From assembly GCA_031285685.1 (NCBI GenBank), contig JAITVS010000187.1, positions 1-36,697 on the forward strand: 36,697 nucleotides of DNA, in the 5' to 3' direction. The notes beneath the pieces are model-generated. The model had not been told where the DNA came from and did no database searches. It saw only the letters and a list, made by a program, of their open reading frames with translations. This document shows positions 19,734 through 28,324 of the stretch, piece after piece (position 1 is the first letter of the stretch; the number at the start of each line of letters is the position of its first letter). Position numbers and translations under genes: made by a program. Source of the stretch: Tannerella sp. GTDB taxonomy: Bacteria > Bacteroidota > Bacteroidia > Bacteroidales > Tannerellaceae.

Positions 19734-22700
19734 ATGAGAAAAATAATCACCTTTGCGGTAAAAAATCCTGTTACCATAAGCATGGTTGTACTGGCAATCC
19801 TGTTATTGGGAAAGATTTCGTACGATCGGTTGAACGTGGATTTATTACCTGATATGAATTCTCCGCGTCTTTTTGTCGAGATTGAAGCGGGAGAGCGTCC
19901 GCCGGAAGAGATCGAGAAAATGTTTGTGGAAAATATGGAGTCGATGGCCATACGGCAGAGTGATGTGACACAGGTATCGTCGGTTATTAAAGCCGGTTCT
20001 GCGCGTATTACGGTTGAGTATGTCCAAAACAAAGATATGGATGAGGCTTTTCTTGACCTTCAGAAAGCGATGAGTCCTTTTTCCCAGAATACGGATATCG
20101 AGTCTATCAATATTACGCAGCATGACCCCAATACTGCACCGGTAGTACTTGTAGCCATGTCTCACCGTTCTATAACGGATATGGCGGAATTGCGTAAAAT
20201 GGCGGAGAGTTATATCCGGAATGAACTGATACGTCTCGAAGGTGTCGCTGAGGTGTCGCTTTCCGGGCAGGAGATCCCTGTGCTGACCATAAAGACAGAC
20301 CCGTATAAGTTAAGCGCATTCGGGTTGACAATGGAAGAGATCTCATCGCGGATTGAGGCTAATAATCAGAGTATTTCAGGAGGACGTGTGAGCGAACTCG
20401 GCTTGCAGTACCTGGTGAAAAGTTCATCATTGTTTACGTCCGAAACCGATTTTGAAAACCTGATTGTCAGCTATAAATCGACAGAGGCGCCTGCGGCAGG
20501 AACAAATGCAGCAGCGGGAACATCCTCTTCGTCTGCTTCATCCGAAAGCAATAGTAAAGCTCCGTTGTACTTGCGGGAAGTGGCGACTGTGAAATTTGAA
20601 AACGCACGTCCCGAAAATATTGTCCGTATCAATGGTGAGCGTTGCATCGGATTGTCCGTTTACAAGGAAATGCAATATAATACGGTACGGGTAGTAGAGC
20701 ATATCACGAATCAGCTGGGTTTTATTGAACAGGCGTTGCCGGGTTATAAATTTCAGGTAATCAGTAATCAGGGTACATTTATAAAACAGGCTATAGATGA
20801 GGTTAAAAACAGCGCGGTTTTAGGTATGGTTCTTGCCGTATTAGTGTTGTTTGTTTTTCTTCGTCGCATAGGAACAACACTGATCGTCAGTTTGTCTATT
20901 CCGATATCTATTATCGCTACATTTAACTTGATGTATTTTAACGGATTGACGCTGAATGTGATGACATTAAGTGGTCTGGCCTTAGGTGGTGGTATGCTTA
21001 TTGACAACGCGATTGTGGTGATAGAAAGTATTTTCCGGAATCATGAACGCGGACTTAGCCGGAGGGAATCGATTATCACGGGTACGTCGGAAGTTTCGGG
21101 CGCTGTGATTGCTTCTACGCTGACAACAATCGTTGTTTTCCTGCCGATTGTATATATTCACGGTGTTTCGGGAGAATTGTTTAAAGACCAGGCATGGACG
21201 GTCGCGTTTTCGCTGTTATCATCTTTGTTTGTCGCTTTGCTTGTGATACCGATGTTGTATGATAAATTATCCGGGCGGAAAAATGCCAAGACAGAAACAA
21301 ACTCTATTCAGTTTAAATGGTATAACAGTGTGCTGTCTTCTTTGTTGAAACGTCGCTGGGTGGTTATCGGAATTTCCGTGTTGTTATTGATCGGTACGAT
21401 ACTCCTTCTTCCGTTTGTGGGAACAGAGTTTCTTCCCCGTTCCGAAAGCCGTGCATTTTCGATATCGGTAAAACTACCGGAGGGTACACGTATAGAGCGT
21501 ACCGACGCGGTGGTGAATAATCTGGAATACCTGGTTCATACGATAAGCGGAGATAGTTTGTGTACAGTATATAGTCATGTCGGCCAGGGTTCGTCTGAAA
21601 ATGAAGTTTTTGAAGGTGAGCATACGGCGATGATGAAAGTTATCTTGTCGAAATCATCGCCATTACCTCCGGAAATGGTGATGGAGCGTTTTGTAGAAGC
21701 GACAAATAATATAGAAGGGCTGGAGCTTACGTTTAAGCAGGAAGATAACTCTTTAGGATCATTGTTCGGAGATGAAGACGCGCCGATCATTGTTGAAGTG
21801 AAGGGTGAAGATCTGGATGAGATCGCTTCTATCACGGACGAAGTTCTGATGAAGATGGAGACCGTAGCCGGCATTTACAATATCAAATCATCAATGGCGG
21901 ACGGAGCTCCCGAACTAACCGTTTCAATCGACCGCACGATGGCTGGAATTAATAACATTACGGTTTCGACGGTTATTGAGCAGCTTAAACAACAGTTGCA
22001 GGGGCGTGATATCGGTAAAATGGATTATAAGGGAGAGATGCGCGATATTGTCATAAAAGTACCGGATGTCACCGTAAAAGATTTGCAAGATCTTGTAATC
22101 AAAAACGGAAATCAGGAATTCCGCTTACGTGAGATCGCGACAATTGAAAGTTCACTGGCTCCAAAAGAAATTTTCCGCCGGAATCAAAGCCGTATTAATA
22201 AAATATTAACCGATAAAGATGCCGGTAAATCATTGGATAAAGTGGCTCAGCAGATACGTCAGACCGTCAGTGAAATAAATCTCCCGACTAATTATTCAAT
22301 TAATGTTACGGGTGAAGAAGAAAAGCGTCAGGAGTCGATGAACAGTCTTCTATTTGCATTGCTTTTGTCGGTCATTCTCGTTTATATGGTGCTGGCGTCG
22401 CAGTTTGAGTCGCTGTTGCATCCGTTTACAATCCTGTTGACCATACCGCTTGCTCTTGTCGGCGCTATCCTGATGTTTTTGATTACCGGTACGACGATTA
22501 ATATAATGGGTGTTATCGGTATTATTATGCTGGCCGGTATTGCAGTGAACAACTCGATTATTCTGGTAGGGCGTATTAATCAGTTGAAAACAGAAATGAG
22601 TCTTACGGATGCCATAGTACAGGCCGGACAACAGCGTATTCGTCCTATTATTATGACAAGTTTAACAACAATCCTGGCGTTGTTGCCGATGTCATTTAAT

Positions 22701-22877
22701 ATCGGAGAAGGGGCTGCCTTACGTTCGTCTATGGCGATAGCCGTTATCGGAGGATTGATTACCTCTACATTGATGAGCTTGGTTGTTATTCCGTGTGTGT
22801 ACTATGTTTTTGAACAAATGAAACGTCGTGTGACTAAGAGACATCCGGAGACGGAACGAATGGTGCCGGAACAATAA
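19734..22877 (+). CDS. RND efflux pump permease subunit 1
   Basis: This 1047-residue inner-membrane pump subunit has 12 transmembrane helices and two large periplasmic loops after TM1 and TM7. It opens with IITFAVKNPVTISMVVLAILLLG. TM4 reads LGGGMLIDNAIVVIES, with Asp424 retained and the second relay Asp replaced by Asn425. TM10 carries AGIAVNNSIILVGRINQ, where AcrB has a Lys. This pattern belongs to HAE-type Bacteroidetes pumps unlike AcrB. Residues 250-276 form an Ala/Ser/Thr-rich insert (EAPAAGTNAAAGTSSSSASS) within the first porter loop. A second RND gene starts 24 bases after this one, so a hetero-oligomer like MdtBC is plausible. The substrate is unknown. Confidence 0.93.
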   Translation: MRKIITFAVKNPVTISMVVLAILLLGKISYDRLNVDLLPDMNSPRLFVEIEAGERPPEEIEKMFVENMESMAIRQSDVTQVSSVIKAGSARITVEYVQNKDMDEAFLDLQKAMSPFSQNTDIESINITQHDPNTAPVVLVAMSHRSITDMAELRKMAESYIRNELIRLEGVAEVSLSGQEIPVLTIKTDPYKLSAFGLTMEEISSRIEANNQSISGGRVSELGLQYLVKSSSLFTSETDFENLIVSYKSTEAPAAGTNAAAGTSSSSASSESNSKAPLYLREVATVKFENARPENIVRINGERCIGLSVYKEMQYNTVRVVEHITNQLGFIEQALPGYKFQVISNQGTFIKQAIDEVKNSAVLGMVLAVLVLFVFLRRIGTTLIVSLSIPISIIATFNLMYFNGLTLNVMTLSGLALGGGMLIDNAIVVIESIFRNHERGLSRRESIITGTSEVSGAVIASTLTTIVVFLPIVYIHGVSGELFKDQAWTVAFSLLSSLFVALLVIPMLYDKLSGRKNAKTETNSIQFKWYNSVLSSLLKRRWVVIGISVLLLIGTILLLPFVGTEFLPRSESRAFSISVKLPEGTRIERTDAVVNNLEYLVHTISGDSLCTVYSHVGQGSSENEVFEGEHTAMMKVILSKSSPLPPEMVMERFVEATNNIEGLELTFKQEDNSLGSLFGDEDAPIIVEVKGEDLDEIASITDEVLMKMETVAGIYNIKSSMADGAPELTVSIDRTMAGINNITVSTVIEQLKQQLQGRDIGKMDYKGEMRDIVIKVPDVTVKDLQDLVIKNGNQEFRLREIATIESSLAPKEIFRRNQSRINKILTDKDAGKSLDKVAQQIRQTVSEINLPTNYSINVTGEEEKRQESMNSLLFALLLSVILVYMVLASQFESLLHPFTILLTIPLALVGAILMFLITGTTINIMGVIGIIMLAGIAVNNSIILVGRINQLKTEMSLTDAIVQAGQQRIRPIIMTSLTTILALLPMSFNIGEGAALRSSMAIAVIGGLITSTLMSLVVIPCVYYVFEQMKRRVTKRHPETERMVPEQ

Positions 22878-22901
22878 TATAAACAGAGTGAAGGAAAAAG
22901 A

Positions 22902-25900
22902 ATGAATTTTCTGTTAAATAGAAAAATAACAATAACGATGTTGTTTATAGCGCTTACCCTGCTTGGGTATGTGTCGTATAAGCAATTGCCCGTGGAGTTA
23001 TTGCCTAACGCGGAACTGCCGATGTTATTTGTATCCGTCAATTCACAGCAGGAGATGGATCCTTCCTATGTGGAATCGGAAGTTATCATTCCCCTTGAAG
23101 GTGCAATAAGCTCAATCGGAGGCGTAGATAAAATACAGTCGGAAATTAGCAGTCGCCAGTCCTCCATACAAATTGATTTTAAGAGTAATGTCAACTTCAA
23201 AGCTACATCATTGAAGCTGGAGGAAAAGATGAAAGAAGTATCCGCATCGCTTCCGGACGGTTTTGTTGTGCGTGTCCAGAAAGTGGATGTGGCAATGATG
23301 ACAAATAATTTTATGACGCTTCAGGTGCGTGGCTCGGGGGGCGTTGACCGTGTACGTAATGTTGTTGATGAAAGAATAACTTCCGAACTGGAGAATATTG
23401 ATGGCGTAGCGGCCGTGAATGTATACGGCGGCCGGGAAAAAGCGATTGAAATTCGCTTAGATAAGGAAGCATGTAAGGCTTTAAACCTTACCACTTCGAG
23501 AATAAGCGGCCTGCTGAGCAGTAATACGCAGGAAAAAGTGTTTGTCGGGAATGTGATAGAGTCAAACAATCAGTTTTTTGTCCATGTTAATTCATCGTAC
23601 ACAAAGGTTTCCGACCTTGAAAATATTGTAGTAGCCCCAGGCCCTGTATTGCTGAAAGATGTGGCAACCGTATTTTTCGACCTGAAGGAAGAAACATCAT
23701 TCAGCCGCGTGAATGGAAAAGAAGCGATTTCGGTTTCACTGGTGAACGACGCACAAGCAAATCTGATCGATTTGTCACATCGTACGATAGATGTTATCAA
23801 TAAGTTAAATGAACGTCTGGAAAGTATGGATGTTGAGATTGTCATTGATTCCAATACTGCCGAAACAATGGAAAACAATATCAACCAGATTATAGACCTG
23901 GCGTTGGTTGGCGGGTTGCTGGCTATTGTTGTGCTTTGGTTTTTCCTTAAGAATATACGACTGGTATTCTTTATCGCATTATCCATCCCGATATCCGTAT
24001 TTACGGCTTTTAATTTCTTTTATGCGGCGGGAATATCTATAAACAGTCTTACGCTTGTCGGAATGGCGCTTGCTGTCGGGATGTTGCTCGATAACAGCGT
24101 CGTCGTGCTTGAAAATATCTACCGGCTGTCCGGTGCCGGTTCTTCGCCCGAACGTTCCGTTACGCAGGGTACTTCAGAGGTTTGGCGTTCGATTGTCGCG
24201 GCTACTCTTACGACTGTCACCGTATTTCTTCCTTTCGTTTTTACCGATAATTTTATGATAAAATTGATCGGTAATCACATCGGAGTTTCTATTATATCCA
24301 CGCTTTTAGTGTCTATGGCTGTTGCGCTTTTGTTTATCCCCATGGCGGCATATGTCATATTACGTAATAAGAAGAACAGTAGTGTTTTCTATGAAAAAGT
24401 TTCGTTATCGCAACGTCCTGTGCAGGTTTATCTTGTCCTTCTCAAGACTTGTATGCGTAATCTGGGAGTGACGATTTTCGGCTCTGTCGTCTTACTTTTC
24501 GTAACACTTATATTTTCATTGACTACAACTGTACAGCAGAATCAGGAAGTGGAGTCCGACCGCTTTAACGTTTATGTGACAATGCGTACGGGAAGCACGT
24601 TGGAAAGTACGGACAGGGTAGTCAAGGTATTGGAAGAGCGCCTGAATGAAATACCGGAAAAGAAAGATGTTATCAGCCGCATCAATGAAGAGGAGGCTGT
24701 CCTGACGTTTGTCTTGCAGGAAAATTATCAGAAGATAGGTAAGCGAAGTATTTCCGAAATTAAGTCCGATGTACAATCAAAAATGCCGAATGTGGAAGGC
24801 GCTGAAATATCCGTATCGGATGCGACAGGCGGACAGAACAGGGGCGGAGATATGGGAGGTATGATAGCTTTTATGAGTTTACTCGGGATTGGTGACAATC
24901 AGGAACGTGTTATCATCAAAGGTTCCGATTATGATATGATGCAGCTTGTTGCCGAAGATGTACGTTACTACCTGGACGAACAGGATTTTATCCGTAATTC
25001 ATGGGTTTCCTATACACGTCGTCAGCCGGAGGTACGTCTTAATTTCGATCAGGTACTGCTTACTTCTTACGAGATAACACGTGCCAATATAACTGCAGGA
25101 CTGGCAGATCTGAACACGGAATATCCGTCGGGTACTACTTTCAAGGTAGGTGAAGAGGCTTATGATATCATTATCCGTGACAAAACACCGGAAGAAGAGC
25201 GGGCGAAACAAAAAACAATAAATGACCTTGAGGCGATACAGATAATAAATGCAAATGGCGGTTTGCATAGCCTGAAAGATATTGCTACTGTAAACAGAGC
25301 ATTCGGTCGTTCGCGTATAACACGCGTCAATCAGGATAAGCAACTTGAAGTGCGGTATAATTTTATCCGTAGTGTCGAACAGTCCAATTCTTTACTGGAA
25401 GGTTATCGTGCTGAGATCGACCAGTTAATAGCGAATTATAATTTACCGTCGGGTGTGGCGATTGAAGTGATACACGAAGAAGATCTGTTTGCGGACTTTA
25501 AATTTCTTATCATTGCAGCCTTTATCCTGATATTCATGATACTGGCCTGTGTTTTCGAATCCGTATCGACACCATTTGTCTTATTGTTTTCCATACCATT
25601 AGCGGCAATCGGTTCGCTGCTGGCTCTGGTTATGACGGGAAATACGTTGCTGAGCGCCAATACATTGACCGGTTTTCTGATATTACTGGGAGTTGTTGTG
25701 AATAACGGCATCATCTTGATCGATTATGCCAATATATTGCGAAAGCGTGGCTTCCGTCGTGAGCGGGCGTTGATGACGGCGGGACTGTCGCGTATACGCC
25801 CGATATTAATAACAAGTATTACAACGATCATTGCCATGTTCCCGTTGGCCATGGGCGATTCGGAATATGCCGGAGCTATCGGCGCGCCTTTCGCTATTAC

Positions 25901-27584
25901 TGTTATCGGCGGACTCGCTTTCTCAACGTTGTTGACATTGGTTATCATTCCTACGGTTGCCATGGGACTGGAAAATACGTTGGTCTGGTATCGCACATTA
26001 TCACGCAAGATGAAAGCGTTACACCTTGTTCTTATTGTTGTCGGAATAGCTTGTATCTATTTTTATGTAGACGAATTGTTGTGGCAATCGTTATATCTTG
26101 TTGCACTCATTATTCTTGTACCCGGGGTTACGTATTTTGCACAGACGAGTCTGCGGCGTGCCAAGTCCGATGTGGTTGATAAAGAGCAGGAAATACATAT
26201 TGTAATAAGAAACCTTGTGAAGGTCTATGACCGCGCAGGACGTTTTTCGCGTCAGTGGAACAGCGGATTGGAATTACGTAAGCGTCTGGGTTTAAGCAGC
26301 GAATATCATTCGCTGAAAGATTTTGTCGGCATCAGCTGGCAATTTGCGCTATGGGGCTTTGGTATCTATTTCACCTATTTCTATGTTGAAAGTAAACTCT
26401 GGAGCTTCTTTCTGTCTTTTGCTGTTTATGCCTCTACTTTATATTTATGGCGTAAGATCAGAACCTATCTGTTCTATCGTTTTTCCGGCAGTAAGGTAGT
26501 GAAGTATATCAATCGTATCATATTCTGGAGTATTCCTCCGGTGATTTTATTCGGGCTGTACAAAAAGCTGGACAATCCTTCCATGACGGCGATCATCGGT
26601 GTGTTGTGGGCTGCCGGTATTGCGATATATATTACTTCCCAGTATTTGTATGAAAAGGAGATTAATATTGAGCGAATAAGCGGTCGTTTTGCCGGTCTTC
26701 GTCGTTCTTATTTCCGCATGGCAAAGAGTATTCCGCTTATCGGGAAGCGTCGTCGTCCGTTTAAGGCGTTGCGTGGCGTTTCTTTCGAAATAAAAACGGG
26801 AATGTTCGGTTTGCTTGGGCCTAACGGAGCCGGAAAATCCACGTTGATGCGTATCGTTACGGGTATTTTTGAGCAAAGTTACGGTAGTATATGGATTAAC
26901 GGATTGGATACACGTGTTTACCGCGAAGAATTACAGAGTCTTATCGGTTTTCTTCCGCAGGAATTCGGTACTTATGAGAATATGTCGTCCTGGGAATTTT
27001 TGGATTATCAGGCAATCATGAAGGGGTTGACAGACGAAAAGGTGCGAAACGGGCGTCTGGAATATGTACTGAAGGCTGTTCACATGTACGAACGGAGGAA
27101 TGATAAAATCGGTTCCTTCTCCGGAGGAATGAAACAACGTATCGGTATTGCATTGATATTGTTGCATTTGCCACGTATTCTGGTGGTCGATGAGCCGACT
27201 GCCGGTCTTGATCCACGCGAGCGTATCCGTTTCCGAAACTTGTTGGTTGAGTTGAGTAAAGACCGTGTGGTTATTTTCTCTACGCATATTATCGAAGATA
27301 TTTCAAGCTCTTGTAATCAGGTCGTTGTGATTAATAAAGGTGATTTGAAATATTTCGGCGAACCGGTCGGCATGGTAGGTATGGCAGTCGGTAAAGTATG
27401 GCAGTTCCTGATAGACAAAGAGTCGTTCGAAGGAAAGTTGGATAAATCGCTTATCGTACACAACATTCAGGAAGGCGATATGATACAGGTGCGCTATCTT
27501 TCAAAAGAACAACCCTATCCCGGCGCCGTTCAGGTAGAAGCGAACTTAGAAGACGCCTATTTATGTTTGTTGAAAAACATGTGA
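22902..27584 (+). CDS. RND pump subunit fused to a transmembrane linker and an ABC ATPase domain
   Basis: This single 1560-residue frame joins two transporter classes. Residues 1 to about 1030 are a complete RND permease: TM1 at MNFLLNRKITITMLFIALTLLG, GMLLDNSVVVLENIYR in TM4 with Asp397, VVVNNGIILIDYANILRKRG in TM10, and a normal TM12. Two extra hydrophobic helices follow (about 1035-1080). IVIRNLVKVYD (1100-1110) then resembles the first strand of an ABC ATPase with its A-loop Tyr. Four more hydrophobic helices come next (about 1135-1250). The rest of the ABC domain follows: ALRGVSFEI, Walker A GPNGAGKST (1306-1314), LPQEF, signature SGGMKQR (from 1407) and Walker B with Asp1430 and Glu1431. 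All catalytic motifs are intact, and no stop or frame change occurs at the junction. The next gene, a permease, starts 3 bases after the stop. Confidence 0.93.
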   Translation: MNFLLNRKITITMLFIALTLLGYVSYKQLPVELLPNAELPMLFVSVNSQQEMDPSYVESEVIIPLEGAISSIGGVDKIQSEISSRQSSIQIDFKSNVNFKATSLKLEEKMKEVSASLPDGFVVRVQKVDVAMMTNNFMTLQVRGSGGVDRVRNVVDERITSELENIDGVAAVNVYGGREKAIEIRLDKEACKALNLTTSRISGLLSSNTQEKVFVGNVIESNNQFFVHVNSSYTKVSDLENIVVAPGPVLLKDVATVFFDLKEETSFSRVNGKEAISVSLVNDAQANLIDLSHRTIDVINKLNERLESMDVEIVIDSNTAETMENNINQIIDLALVGGLLAIVVLWFFLKNIRLVFFIALSIPISVFTAFNFFYAAGISINSLTLVGMALAVGMLLDNSVVVLENIYRLSGAGSSPERSVTQGTSEVWRSIVAATLTTVTVFLPFVFTDNFMIKLIGNHIGVSIISTLLVSMAVALLFIPMAAYVILRNKKNSSVFYEKVSLSQRPVQVYLVLLKTCMRNLGVTIFGSVVLLFVTLIFSLTTTVQQNQEVESDRFNVYVTMRTGSTLESTDRVVKVLEERLNEIPEKKDVISRINEEEAVLTFVLQENYQKIGKRSISEIKSDVQSKMPNVEGAEISVSDATGGQNRGGDMGGMIAFMSLLGIGDNQERVIIKGSDYDMMQLVAEDVRYYLDEQDFIRNSWVSYTRRQPEVRLNFDQVLLTSYEITRANITAGLADLNTEYPSGTTFKVGEEAYDIIIRDKTPEEERAKQKTINDLEAIQIINANGGLHSLKDIATVNRAFGRSRITRVNQDKQLEVRYNFIRSVEQSNSLLEGYRAEIDQLIANYNLPSGVAIEVIHEEDLFADFKFLIIAAFILIFMILACVFESVSTPFVLLFSIPLAAIGSLLALVMTGNTLLSANTLTGFLILLGVVVNNGIILIDYANILRKRGFRRERALMTAGLSRIRPILITSITTIIAMFPLAMGDSEYAGAIGAPFAITVIGGLAFSTLLTLVIIPTVAMGLENTLVWYRTLSRKMKALHLVLIVVGIACIYFYVDELLWQSLYLVALIILVPGVTYFAQTSLRRAKSDVVDKEQEIHIVIRNLVKVYDRAGRFSRQWNSGLELRKRLGLSSEYHSLKDFVGISWQFALWGFGIYFTYFYVESKLWSFFLSFAVYASTLYLWRKIRTYLFYRFSGSKVVKYINRIIFWSIPPVILFGLYKKLDNPSMTAIIGVLWAAGIAIYITSQYLYEKEINIERISGRFAGLRRSYFRMAKSIPLIGKRRRPFKALRGVSFEIKTGMFGLLGPNGAGKSTLMRIVTGIFEQSYGSIWINGLDTRVYREELQSLIGFLPQEFGTYENMSSWEFLDYQAIMKGLTDEKVRNGRLEYVLKAVHMYERRNDKIGSFSGGMKQRIGIALILLHLPRILVVDEPTAGLDPRERIRFRNLLVELSKDRVVIFSTHIIEDISSSCNQVVVINKGDLKYFGEPVGMVGMAVGKVWQFLIDKESFEGKLDKSLIVHNIQEGDMIQVRYLSKEQPYPGAVQVEANLEDAYLCLLKNM

Positions 27585-27587
27585 GAT

Positions 27588-28298
27588 ATGAAGAAATACA
27601 TAACGCTGATAACTAAAGTTGTACGATATAATCTGAAGATTATATTCGCCGGCAAGTTTTTTTGGTTTTTATTAGCCGCTTTTGCCTTTTTCGCTTTTTT
27701 TATGTTTCAACAGGCGTGGAACAGAGCGGAAACGAACGAAGGTTCAATCTACAACCTGTTATTATTTCCCTGCCTGTTGCTGATCTTCTATCCGGTTGTT
27801 TTCGGCATTCAGAATGATGAGGATAACCGGATTCTTGAAATCATTTTCGGTATTCCCAATTATCGCTATAAGGTCTGGGGACTTCGTATGCTGATGGTCT
27901 ATGTCGCGGATTATTTTATCCTTGTTGTATTTGCTTATATCGCCCGTGTCTTGCTATATCCTGTCAATATATTTGAAATGGCGGCTCAACTCATCTTTCC
28001 TATGCTGTTTTTTGGTAATCTGGCCTTTATGTTTTCCACGATTACGCGGAGCGGCAATGGGACGGCAGTTATCATGATTATACTAGGCCTGGTATTTTTT
28101 ATCTTTATGAATGCCAATGGTGCAATCAACAATTCTTTTTGGAACGTTTTTCTGAATCCGTTTTCCATACCAAGAGATATTCATCCCATGATCTGGCAGA
28201 ATACGATCATTAAAAGCCGTCTCTTTTTATCAATTGGCGGAATTGTTTTTCTGATGATAGGCCTCCTGAATCTCCAGAAACGGGAGAAATTTGTGTGA
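27588..28298 (+). CDS. ABC-2-type permease subunit
   Basis: This 236-residue integral membrane protein has six predicted helices, among them FFWFLLAAFAFFAFFMFQQAW, YNLLLFPCLLLIFYPVVFG, YFILVVFAYIARVLLYP, LIFPMLFFGNLAFMFSTI, AVIMIILGLVFFIFMN and LFLSIGGIVFLMIGLLN. The order and the short amphipathic start fit ABC-2 exporters. It begins 3 bases after the RND-ABC fusion, a spacing that implies translational coupling, so it is the natural partner of the fused ATPase domain. It has no extracytoplasmic domain, unlike the giant permease at the front of the cluster. The transported substrate is unknown. Confidence 0.85.
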   Translation: MKKYITLITKVVRYNLKIIFAGKFFWFLLAAFAFFAFFMFQQAWNRAETNEGSIYNLLLFPCLLLIFYPVVFGIQNDEDNRILEIIFGIPNYRYKVWGLRMLMVYVADYFILVVFAYIARVLLYPVNIFEMAAQLIFPMLFFGNLAFMFSTITRSGNGTAVIMIILGLVFFIFMNANGAINNSFWNVFLNPFSIPRDIHPMIWQNTIIKSRLFLSIGGIVFLMIGLLNLQKREKFV

Positions 28299-28324
28299 TT
28301 ACAAACCATCATTAACGAATAAAC

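Noticed and set aside
25724-26008. Minus-strand frames opposite the RND genes (also 21575-21874, 23570-23986)
   Set aside because: They lie inside strongly supported RND reading frames and have no recognisable domain or leader.
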